Below, piece by piece: positions 34,001-42,600 of a stretch of 64,000 bases of DNA. Position numbers and translations under genes: made by a program. The notes under the pieces are model-generated. The model was not told the DNA's origin. It made no database searches and saw only the letters and a program-made list of their open reading frames with translations. Origin of the DNA: Tricholoma matsutake (lineage: Eukaryota > Basidiomycota > Agaricomycetes > Agaricales > Tricholomataceae); assembly GCA_026075535.2 (NCBI GenBank), contig AP026539.1, positions 13,268,001 through 13,332,000 on the forward strand, read 5' to 3'. The number at the start of each line of letters is the position of its first letter. Position 1 is the stretch's first letter.

Positions 34001-35886
34001 ATGGTGCTTTTAGGCATTTTCCCTAGCGCCTCTTTGGATGGGTGTCCAAGTCGCCTATGCCAAGTCAAGTAGTCAGCGACATAAATGGTCGCGACATTAA
34101 CCTTTTTGGTGCTCAATATATGAGTCCGAGCCCAATAGATCGTGTCATTCCTCCTTAGAGGGACACAATGCATGATTGGGTTTCCATGCTCGATGAATGA
34201 AATGTATGCGGAGGAACCACGCACATCACTTCCGTCTTGTAAAAAGACCCCCATTGACATCAATCGAGTATTAATGTCGGGTATGTAGTAGACGGGGTAT
34301 AGTCGCGTTTCACGCGTCTCTGACTTCCCATTACATACTACCTGGTGTCTAATGAAGACTGCTCCTTTTCCTACTATATGAGTAGTACCAGTGGCCGTTT
34401 GGACCAAGGTAGAGTCCTTTCTCGGTAAAGGCTCGTAAGAAGCGAAATCTTTCATTTCACCAGTGAAGTGTTTTGATGCGCCTGAATCCATGATCCAGTC
34501 GGCACCTTTCTTACAATCTCCCTTTGCACACATAGCACATATATTAAGATCTACATAATTCCATGATACATTCAATAGCGGTAAAATTTCACATGAAAAG
34601 TTCGCTGTATTCATAGGAATTTTAATCTTAGTGCTTGTGGCAGGGAAAAGGACTGACCTGTCATCATACGCCCCTGTGTCAAGGGGTTCATCGACGAGCA
34701 TTTCGTCGACGGCTTTCCACACTTCCTCGTCAGTTACCGGAGGTTCGGATCCGAGGGAGACGGTATCGTCTTCTACCTCCTCGATCGTAGCCTCGGTTTC
34801 TGGCTCTATCCTCCTTCTCTTACCTTCTCGCACCGTAAGGTGCTCTTCCAGCGGTCGCAGATTTTTTGCGCTGCGCGGAAGTTGCATGCGCTCGAGGGTG
34901 TCTCGAGCTTGCTGGTATTCGGTGTAAACCGAGCGAGAAGAGGAGGCCGCGCCCGTGTATGCCTGTGCAGGCGGTCGGCGGCGAGGATCCCTTGTGGGAG
35001 TGTGTTCGCGTCGCTCGATGCGCTGTATGAGCGGCATCGGCGGTATGATGGTGCCATTACCATTTATGGTGGTAAAGGCATTGGAGGCGAGGTGGGTATG
35101 TTTCTCTTTTGGCTTCTCCTCCTTAGTCTTTCTGTCCCCACGTCGTCCACGTTTTCGGGACGAGTCTCCGTTGCTGTTTTGCCCTTCTTTGGGCTGCCAT
35201 TTGGGGTTTCCCCCCTTGCGCTTAACAGCGGAAAGTTTGTTGGCCTGAGGCTGGCCAGCGGGCTTTCCAACTGCTGTGCGCCTTGAGGCTTCAGCAACAA
35301 TGGAGTCCTTGACATGTTTAAATGTCAAGGCGCTAGTGGCGGTCGTGTTAAGGACCGTTGCAGACAATGAGTCGTACTCGCGCGGCATCGCAGCAAGTAG
35401 AATCATCGCCTGTACTAGCTCAGGGATGGCGACGTTAGCAGCCGTGAGGCGCTCAAATTTGTCAGCCATTCTCGCAATCTCTGGTGCGGGGTTCGCAGCC
35501 GGGATTTTGATTGCTATTGCGGACCTAAAGTCCGAAAAGACTTGGGAGGGGCCGTCCACACCATAATCGGTGCGGATGAGGTCCCACACCTCCTCAGCAG
35601 TGTCCTTTGTGTTGGCACGCTGCCGAATGGAGGGGGCCAGGCGGAGCACTAGGCTACCAATAGCCTGGTCATTTTTGTTGCTCCAGGTCTGGAGCTTGGC
35701 ATTAGCGTCCGCTACCAAGGTAGCGTTCGTCGCCGTCAAAGGAGGCGCCGGGGGCGGTTTTTGCTCCGCCCCGCTAGTTATTTGCCAGAGGCCCTGAGAC
35801 CTGAGCCACGCCTTCATAGAGTCGGCCCATAAGATGTAATTTGATCCATCGAAAGTTTGAACGAGTTTTTCAAGAGTTGAAGACAT
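31021..35886 (-). CDS. copia Gag-Pol polyprotein, intact, 1621 aa
   Basis: Polyprotein for capsid, protease, integrase, reverse transcriptase and RNase H. Start ATG 35886 (MSSTLEKLVQTFDGSNYILW), the first ATG after the 5' leader; the frame is also open for 11 codons upstream without an ATG. Domains by approximate residue: UBN2-type Gag 1-230, basic tail, no CCHC knuckle; protease DSGASKHF at 467; pre-integrase zinc region HRRLGH...CPGCAEGK at 600-640; integrase core IHSDLKELP at 671, VDPGGEF and the NGRAERAIR catalytic Glu; an acidic Pro-rich linker; RT YVDDGLFMG near 1302; RNase H TDSDWAAD and LSSTEAEYMAL near 1467-1510; C-terminal HIDIRYHYTRE. All catalytic residues looked for are present. 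It provides the reference for the broken copy at 9686-14533. Confidence 0.95.
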   Translation of the reverse strand: MSSTLEKLVQTFDGSNYILWADSMKAWLRSQGLWQITSGAEQKPPPAPPLTATNATLVADANAKLQTWSNKNDQAIGSLVLRLAPSIRQRANTKDTAEEVWDLIRTDYGVDGPSQVFSDFRSAIAIKIPAANPAPEIARMADKFERLTAANVAIPELVQAMILLAAMPREYDSLSATVLNTTATSALTFKHVKDSIVAEASRRTAVGKPAGQPQANKLSAVKRKGGNPKWQPKEGQNSNGDSSRKRGRRGDRKTKEEKPKEKHTHLASNAFTTINGNGTIIPPMPLIQRIERREHTPTRDPRRRPPAQAYTGAASSSRSVYTEYQQARDTLERMQLPRSAKNLRPLEEHLTVREGKRRRIEPETEATIEEVEDDTVSLGSEPPVTDEEVWKAVDEMLVDEPLDTGAYDDRSVLFPATSTKIKIPMNTANFSCEILPLLNVSWNYVDLNICAMCAKGDCKKGADWIMDSGASKHFTGEMKDFASYEPLPRKDSTLVQTATGTTHIVGKGAVFIRHQVVCNGKSETRETRLYPVYYIPDINTRLMSMGVFLQDGSDVRGSSAYISFIEHGNPIMHCVPLRRNDTIYWARTHILSTKKVNVATIYVADYLTWHRRLGHPSKEALGKMPKSTIKFPRNLIIPKDKIICPGCAEGKMTSKSFPESDSRADKSFELIHSDLKELPVLSYHKHKYFIVFLDDKTSHIWVQCLRKKSDAAAAIRQFLAMAKTQYGATIKRWRVDPGGEFKDRELQKQLKDLGIKIEMSAPHVHQQNGRAERAIRTIMEKSQTLRFTACLPQSWWEFCIEHATHLYNRTPIRCLKWLTPFEDLTKVRPDLNNLKVFGCGAYVYLPKEKRPTTLSPRSELMTYLGVEDGIKAYRFMRRNGAIFIGATALFDETMFPCCPGAKTPAKTDLGDFPPEPEDDDHSSGTDGDDPIPPQNPPLPPSSEDDDDDLPSEQKAHDDATNAPPPPPPVSTEDFRPRREDQQEWQQLPRRSGRQRKIPNRPGNTYGEQRLPSDIERDIARDRYWKKSVGQDSDHNRTRPRPQQQEPVAGPSSAPHESVPDSNNQEHDHPMGEPDEAGYIKKITKEGGDELIRWLLSKAVTPSSGKSLVPNQFRDIARLPRQQQLEWKQACREELEALRKRQVYDIVDLPHDRKTIKNRWVFSVKSDGRKRARLVAKGFSQVEGVDFDEIFSPVVRYETVRLMFALASLEGMYMTGLDVKTAFLYGKLDEEIYMDQPEGFKLEGKERKVMRLRRALYGLKQASLAWWRELEAFMRTIGFVRASSDAGIFIHKDPKTGSIVIALVYVDDGLFMGKNKKLVDEKKNACLKHWECRSTEKVTEFLGIRVTQTATKVKLDQTEYLAKVLERFEMTNAKIAPTPLPTGYKPSENTATPNAALRSKYQSVIGSLLYLMLGTRPDIAYAVIKMSQFSANPSQEHLDKAMYIMRYLVGTQKYSMVYDGEKSEGLQAFTDSDWAADTVKRRSTTGYFATLASGIVCWQSRLQKTVALSSTEAEYMALSDTCRQIVWIESLFQELGYTLKRVPICADNQGSIFIGSNPVQERRTKHIDIRYHYTRECIENDKVTVVFIPGSDNPADMFTKNLGAVLFRKFRDSLGITFEIQT

Positions 35887-36121
35887 GATTCTGTGGTGGC
35901 AGCTGTTAAAAGCGCTCAATCAGTCTTTTTACTCAATAAAACACGTTTAACGTTCTCAGGAGAAAACACTCCTTCAGAGTGGTTAACCCTAGTCAACCTA
36001 GGTTTTATATGCAGCTCACAGGGAGCGCAATGCAGCTCACAAAGAGCGCAAGGTTATAAATTTGGAGACGATGAAGTCTACGTCGTTCGCAGCTAATTAA
36101 AGCGCGTTCGCGACGTGCCCA

Positions 36122-36136
36122 GCAGGGCCCATAACC
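36122..36136 (-). other. Primer-binding site of copia copy 2
   Basis: Minus-strand GGTTATGGGCCCTGC directly after the 5' LTR, identical to copy 1; half-tRNA initiator-Met type. Confidence 0.75.
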
Positions 36137-36441
36137 TGTTGGAGCAGACTATATACGCTGCACAGGGGAAGAGACAACACGTTCCTTACAACCTACCTGG
36201 GGTTTAGTTAGACTTACAGCTAGGGTTAGCAGAGGTAAGAACACTGTATTCCTACTACGGTACAGGTTCTCCTTATATACATAATATTAAGGATGTCACA
36301 TGACTCGGGAATGTGTTTACCGCATGTATGCACAGTAAGCGCAGTAACATGCGTATGCTGCATGTATCGCCTCATGTATACATGTGTATGCTGCATGTAT
36401 TGCCTCATGTATACAGCATGCATCAGGGATTAATTTCAACA
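36137..36441 (-). repeat. 5' LTR of copia copy 2
   Basis: 305 bp, carries the same 33-bp tandem duplication as its partner. TATA-like TATATAA on the minus strand near 36273-36279. Confidence 0.95.
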
Positions 36442-36446
36442 TCATT
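36442..36446. repeat. 5-bp target-site duplication, copia copy 2 (right)
   Basis: TCATT directly after the LTR. Confidence 0.85.
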
Positions 36447-37105
36447 TTGTTTTTTCTCCTCTTTCGTCTTGAAGTTCACACAAAGCTGACCAGGATCAAC
36501 TTCCAGCTGCAGCAGCTTCCATCCTGTTCATGACAGCCAAGATGATTTTTCATTTTTTCATTTTCATACACCTTAAGCAGGGGCTTCTTCACTGACTAAG
36601 ACCCTCGAAGAGGTCTTACACTTCTTTTCTAATAATAGCTCCCTCGCGACGTGCCACCTTCCGCTGCCAACTTCTGCAACCACTTCCACTGGCTGCCTGA
36701 CGAATCTCCTGCCAACCTCCTGCTGTCTCCCCAACCAACAATGCCACCTCATTAGCTTATTAGGACTGGCACTGCTCATCCATGGGTGACCTCAATGACT
36801 AGGGGAACCTTCTATGCCCAACACACTGCAAATCCACCCTGCTGATGACACGTCTCTTCCTGCAACCACCTACCACCTCAAATGAACCTCTCTACCTTCA
36901 AGTCTCCCTTGCCCCCTTCTGCTTGGATAGGTTGAGGCCCAAATCTGCCTCTTCAAATTTTGTTACAGCCTTGTGGATATGTGATTTCACTGGACCGCCG
37001 CTGGTGCCAACTGGAACTGGACATCGACATCCATTGCTTTACAAAAACCTCTTGATTTCAGCTTGAACAGGGATTGTGAGGACATTTCGGCTTCCTTGCT
37101 AGGCT
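36447..37105. other. Intergenic, nothing recognised
   Basis: CpG-poor sequence of repeat-like composition. Short open frames on both strands lack motifs. Confidence 0.45.
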
Positions 37106-37113
37106 GTTGTGGC
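37106..37113. repeat. Left 8-bp target-site duplication, hAT family B copy 2
   Basis: GTTGTGGC; exact copy at 37835-37842. Confidence 0.9.
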
Positions 37114-37834
37114 TAGTGAATGACATGGGTAACCCTGGGGTAAACAAATCTGACCCGTACCCTTACCCATGCATACCCATACCCATGAACAAAGGGTAAG
37201 GGTAAGGGCAGATAAGGGTCAAGGGTACAGCTAGTGGTCATCACGGGTAACCCACACACTCAGATGAGTGCCGCAAACCCTTTATTTACTTATCTACTGT
37301 GTTTAGGTACTAATATACTTATTTTATTTGGGGGGAAGCGACACCCTGAAGAAGGGGTAGCTTGTGGAAGCAGCATCTTATATATTAGTTGATATTTATT
37401 ACTGTTTGGTTCCAGTAAATGAACATGAATGGCGACACGTGACATGTTCATATTCATTTACTGGAACCAAACAGTAATAAATATCAACTAATATATAAGA
37501 TGCTGCTTCCACAAGCTACCCCTTCTTTGGGGCGTCGCTTCCCCCCAAATAAAATAAGTATATTAGTACCTAAACACAGTAGATAAGTAAATAAAGGGTT
37601 TGCGGCACTCATCTGAGTGCTGAAACCAGTAAATAAACACTAGCAATGTGTAAGTAGCCTCTTAGTGATGGGTACCAGGCATGGATCATGGGTACCCTAA
37701 GTGTGACCAGTACCCAGTGAACCCACCTGAGGGGTACAGATTTCTCAGGGGTACAATAATTCATACCCATACCCATACCCTCACATACCCGTCCTACTTA
37801 CCCACGTGGGTCTGCATACCCATGTCATTCACTA
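37114..37834. mobile_element. Non-autonomous hAT-type element, family B copy 2 (721 bp)
   Basis: Perfect 18-bp terminal inverted repeat TAGTGAATGACATGGGTA, hAT-type ends, and a perfect 8-bp target duplication GTTGTGGC (37106-37113, 37835-37842). Subterminal TACCCATACCC repeats on both sides link it to the element at 8221-14934. The interior is a long palindrome rather than a gene. Confidence 0.93.
37257..37619. repeat. Long near-perfect palindrome, arms about 175 bp
   Basis: Left arm from CACTCAGATGAGTGCCGC to about 37430 and right arm from about 37444 to GCGGCACTCATCTGAGTG at 37619, with roughly a dozen bases between. Differences are few, e.g. GCGACACCC against GCGACGCCC when complemented. 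Transcription would give one long hairpin RNA. Confidence 0.93.
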
Positions 37835-37842
37835 GTTGTGGC
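37835..37842. repeat. Right 8-bp target-site duplication, hAT family B copy 2
   Basis: GTTGTGGC, exact copy of 37106-37113. Confidence 0.9.
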
Positions 37843-38027
37843 TCCTGGCTCTGATTACTTTTTGTTGCAAATCAAAACCTGGTACTACTTTTATGTTCAT
37901 TTTTAGCACTGAAAAACTCCTCAAGCTGGCCCCCCTCCTGCAATGATCCCAAACTTAAACCCTTGGCACCTCTATGCTCCCACCTCAGTGACCCACCTGT
38001 CCCCCACACCCTGCCTTCACCGCTTCC

Positions 38028-38035
38028 AGCACAAA
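38028..38035. repeat. Left 8-bp target-site duplication, hAT family A copy 2
   Basis: AGCACAAA; exact copy at 39571-39578. Confidence 0.88.
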
Positions 38036-39570
38036 TAGTGTTTTAAGGTTTGGTTTGGTCCGGTTTTTCGACCCCTAAGAGGGTTAACCAGTCTAGACCA
38101 TTACCATAAGTCATATGGACCATAACCGAACCAATGAAGACTGGTCCTCATCAGTTTTATTACCTGGTTTAGACTGGTTTCAACTGGTTTTACGAGCTAA
38201 ATAAATTCTAATATATAGTAAATAAAACTATTTAACAATCACACCCTGCGAGCAGGTGCTCGCAGCAAAAGAAAAAGAGTTAGAAAGAAAAAAAAAACAG
38301 CCCACCGTCTTGCATTTGTAGCGAGGGTGGGGTCATTGTGTCATCCCAGCCATTTGTCATCCCTGCATTTGTCATCCCTGCTGTTTATTGTCCCTGCATT
38401 TGTCGTCCCTGCCATCAGTCATCCCTGCATTCATTGTCCCCGCCATTCCCCATTGTTATTGTCATCATTTTCATCATTTTCTCCCCATCCCCATCCCCAT
38501 CCCTGTTATTGTTGTTGTTGATGGTGGCTTGTTCCTGGCCTGGTGCTTGCCAATATTGTCGTTGGGGTGTTCTGTGGCCGTTTTTTGCTGGTGGCACTGG
38601 TGTTGTGGTCGTAGTCATCTCCCTTCTTTTTGTCTCCCCTTCCCTTTGTTGTGGTCAGTGTTCCACCCATGATCCACCCCCCAAGCAGTTGCTCGTGGGG
38701 ATGAGGGCGGATGGTGTGTCATTCGTTGCCATGGGTGGTTGTGGTGGGGCCCTGGTGCTCATTTTCATCTGTTTTGGGGGGGTTTGGGTGGGTCAGCATG
38801 ACACAGCATGTCTACAGGGCTAGTTGGGTGCTTACCTGGTGGGTATCCCCCTCCCGGGGTCTCCTGGCATCGCTCTCTGCGCTCCTGACCCCAAATGACA
38901 CCCTCACATCCCATTTAGACAGAGAGGAGGGGATTTGGTGGCCATGGCCATGGGTGGGTGGTGTCCTGTCGGTGTCCTTCATTACCACTACAATGGAATC
39001 TAAATTATAATGAAAAGTTAGTTTGTAATTTCATAGAAACAAGAAAGAATAAAACTTACTTGGGGCACAAACGACGTAATCATCATTTGCACCTGCATTG
39101 TGTGCAAGGTGGCTCGTTAGCTGCCAGTGGTGACTTTCCAACACTAGCAATCGTGCACGTGTGATTCTTGGAAAATGGCACCACTTTTATTTTTTGGGCA
39201 CAAACATGACCACATGGTCTGTGCATGGCACAAGGTATATAAACCCTCACCAAATGACTTCTTTTTCCCCGGGCTTGTCCCATTTCATTTTATAATGGCA
39301 GTATTAGTAATATTTACATTAGTTTATTATATATTATCTACATTAGTTTACTTTCCTGTAGTTTAAGTAGTCTGAATGCTAAAAGACTGGTTTAAACTGG
39401 TTTAAACCGGTTTTATAATGGTTTTCAAATGTTTTCAAAACAAGTTAACCGTTAACCGAACTGCGGTTTTGGTTACTCATTTTTTTCAGAAAAATGGACC
39501 GGACCGATGCATGGACCATGGTTTGGTCCAGTTTGGTCTACGGTCCTATGGACTGAACCTTGAAACACTA
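38036..39570 (-). mobile_element. Non-autonomous hAT-type element, family A copy 2
   Basis: Starts TAGTGTTTTAAGGTTTGG and ends CTGAACCTTGAAACACTA. The exact 8-bp target duplication is AGCACAAA (38028-38035, 39571-39578). It is inverted relative to copy 1 at 4347-5827: the shared GGGACAAGCCCG segment lies near 4568 there and near 39283 on the minus strand here. The interior has CCCTGCATTTGTCAT repeats, CT-rich tracts and a GAGCAGGTGCTC hairpin. No transposase. Confidence 0.88.
38340..38450. repeat. Short tandem repeat of CATTTGTCATCCCTG-type units
   Basis: About six imperfect 15-20-bp units inside hAT family A copy 2. Confidence 0.8.
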
Positions 39571-39578
39571 AGCACAAA
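39571..39578. repeat. Right 8-bp target-site duplication, hAT family A copy 2
   Basis: AGCACAAA, exact copy of 38028-38035. Confidence 0.88.
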
Positions 39579-42500
39579 TATCATCTCTTATCCCCATCCT
39601 TGACAGCTGTTGATCTTGCTACCCCTCACACATTCCGTACATAGCTCTCAAGATTCTCTGGCATGCCTGCTCCATCATCTCCTTCCCCGCATACTTGCCA
39701 GAGATCAACTGTACACTCCTAGCATCTGGTAGTCAACTGCTGCCAGCCACCACCCCTCAATGCACATTTACAGTGAATCGGGGCATTGTGCTGCGAGGAG
39801 GGCAATGGAAAGGGGATAGACACTGAGAGTTGGGGCTTTTTTAGGCTAGCATTATGCACAGCAGAGGGTGGCACACTGTTCAGTCAGGTGGAGATGGATA
39901 GCAGATGGTTTTTAAGGTGTGCATGCACCTGGTTTTGTGTTTGCATCACTCTAACTGTTGTTTTATTACCTACTGTTAAAATCTTACATCTCCTGTTGCT
40001 TCTGTCTGTTTTTGCCATTGGGAAAGTTCAATGAACTGTTTGGTCATTGATAAATTTTTGATTCCAGACCAGACTTGCATGTAGCACACATGAATGTTAG
40101 TACTGTAAATGCTCCCATTTTCCTTGTATTTAACTTCAACCACCAATCTGATAAATTCATTTCATATCAAAAGTTATTACATGCAATTTAATAATAAGTA
40201 TAGCTACACCAATTGTTGACAATGAGCATGAGAGTAGAATGTGGCCAGTGTGTGGTAAGATGTTCAATTCATAGAGAAATTATCATACAGGTTTGATCAT
40301 TTTGGTGGCTTCATCTGACCTTTATTAATTTCTCAACATTTTGATAAGATCAACCATTAGGGTGATCTAGCATAGCTACTAAGTATATCCCAACACTTTT
40401 TTTGAACTTAGGTAGCTGTGTTGGACCACAGTGCAGCTCCCGTTATCATTCTTTCCATTCCCAAGGTATGTGGCTGTGCACATTTTTTCAGCTTCAACCA
40501 CCACCGTCGTCCCTATCGCCATCCCCACCCAACCGCTAAAACCATCAAAAGTGAGTGTTCTGGGCATAGACTAACTTATTGTCTCAAACTCATCTGTTTT
40601 GCAGCTCTTTCTTGGCTATGAATGAACATATCACCCACATGCTCATGGCCATCTGTCCTCCTCCCCTTGTCCATCTACCCATTTTCTTTTCCATCTCCCT
40701 ACCACCAAACACCAAATAACATCCCACTGACAAAAGTGCTGGCCCCAGAGAATGGAAATGCCAAATGTGAGGAAGGGATACAGGCATGAGCAACCACAGA
40801 GAGCACAGAGCAGATGGCAGGGTGAGTGTAACAAGGCAAACATTGGATACAGCAGTGGATGAGATGGTGAGTGGCCAAGAGGGTGAGTGGCAGGTCAGGC
40901 AGGTGCAGGTGGGCATCTCAATTGTTCAATTTTTATTTATTACTGATTTTACATCCAATCTAGACCTGAGAAAAATTCAACAGCCAGGATACCTACCAAC
41001 ACAACGAGGACCTGGGACCCAAAGTGATGGCAACAGCAAGATGGACACAGGGCACCCAACGACTACAAGGGATGCCCAATGACCATGGGGGATGCCCAAT
41101 GACAACCCCACTTTTTCAGCTGGCTTATTCCCTACCATATTGCCATTATGTCCATGCCATGTTGTGAAGAAGACATTTTGGCACTCTCAGCCCCCCATTT
41201 AGGCATTCAACACAAGGAGCAATGACTGCCTGGGACAACAACGACAGGTGAGGGATCATGACCCTGCACAGTGATGACAACCTGGGGGCAAAGGAACCAG
41301 TAGCGGGTGAGGAACCATGAGCATCAAATAATGATGAGGAATACAGTACCACCAGGAAGGCAATGAGATGGGATGGTGGCAGGGTTACTCCCTTGGTACA
41401 TTTTCATTTTAGCATCATTTCTCTAAACTAACACGTATTCTACATGTGGGGGTGGAAATGGGCCAGGAACAACACAAGAAAATGGCCATGCAGGGGCTAC
41501 AGCCCTGTGGCAGCAGCAGCAGTCTGAGGGACCATGGTGGGCAGGCTGGGGGGGGGGGGGGGGGGGAGGGGGTATATGGCAGATGATGGGGGGAATGGCA
41601 GATCAAGGGAGGGGAAGATAGGCAGGTGGAAGGGGGCAAGCAGGCGGAACAAGGTGAGCAGGCTAGGAGGTGGATGGTGGATGCGGACGATGAGGGACAA
41701 TAGTGAACCAGGTGTGGCCAGGCATGGCAGATGATGAGGGGCTCGAGGGTGTCTGCCTGCTATTTCTGTTTCAGGCCAGCACACTTGATACAGCCTATAG
41801 ATGTACACAATCATTGTGATGTCATTTATCTAGGCAAATAGTATATTATACACATTTTCTACACAATCAATGCAGAGGTGGTATATCCTGTGGCAAGTTC
41901 AAAAGAGGTTCTATGGTTCTGCTTCTCTTTGGGCTTTTGGCAGGGACACAAAGAACCAGAAAACCCTTGAAGGCCCATTTTGTCCATACCCAGAAATGGG
42001 CCTTCAAGGCTTTGTGTGACCTTGACCTCTCCTGCCAGCAATGTTTTCATACTGGTGGTGAATTTGCCAAACATATTTTCTGCAGTGTTCACCATGAATT
42101 ATGATGAGTAATCCATTGTTACATGTTGGATTGGGATGCTTGGGGGAAACCCATTTAGGAGATAAAGATTCTGATGTCTTGTAATTATTATGTCAAATAC
42201 TCAGCTGTTCACCCATCAACTGTTATTTCCTTTTCCTTGAAGCTTCTGCCAGTAGCTACTACCCTGAGTTTCTTGCCAACATGTTGTGGGTCTAGTAGAG
42301 GGTGTTGGATCCTACTGCACTGAGTAACAGGAGATTGAACCAACTCAATGTTAGGCTCGATGTTTAGCTCTGGTGTAACCATGGGTGTCTGGGATGATGG
42401 GTTCCATGCAGGCAATGATAAAAAAGCTGAATCAGGCAGGGGAGTCATGTTACTGGAGAACCATGAATGTGGATTTGGAGTTGATGATGAACAGGAGGCT

Positions 42501-42600
42501 CATAATTGCAAAGTACAAAAAGTCTGCTTTTTGGTTCCATGACATCAAACAGTTTGGAGTGGGACCTATCAATTTCATATGATTAGCAGAGAACACTCAG
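39579..42600. other. Repeat-like, CpG-poor region without recognised genes
   Basis: Open frames on both strands are short, overlapping and motif-free. Contains a 19-bp G-run (41548-41566) and a perfect 16-bp-arm hairpin (41965-42009). Minus-strand frames at 42209-42448 and 41859-42095 could be remnants of genes, but nothing is recognisable. Confidence 0.45.
41965..42009. repeat. Perfect hairpin, 16-bp arms, 13-nt loop
   Basis: CCTTGAAGGCCCATTT and AAATGGGCCTTCAAGG. It is not followed by a U-run, so a terminator role is not supported. Confidence 0.85.

Larger units (their letters stand above)
30684..36441 (-). mobile_element. Ty1/copia LTR retrotransposon, copy 2 (apparently intact)
   Basis: 305-bp LTRs at 30684-30988 (3') and 36137-36441 (5') differ at one site seen (CACATTCC versus CACGTTCC). 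The 5-bp target duplication TCATT lies at 30679-30683 and 36442-36446. PBS, polypurine tract and one long open polyprotein frame are all present, so this copy could be autonomous. It belongs to the same family as copy 1, but its LTR is 33 bp longer. It sits at the right edge of the gene island. Confidence 0.95.

Noticed and set aside
4567..39283. Shared MGQARG start of frames in both hAT family A copies
   Set aside because: The nucleotide similarity continues but the reading frames diverge through indels after a few codons, so it is conserved DNA, not a protein.
41965..42009. Perfect hairpin as a terminator
   Set aside because: Fungal RNA polymerase II does not use such terminators, there is no U-run, and no gene ends there.
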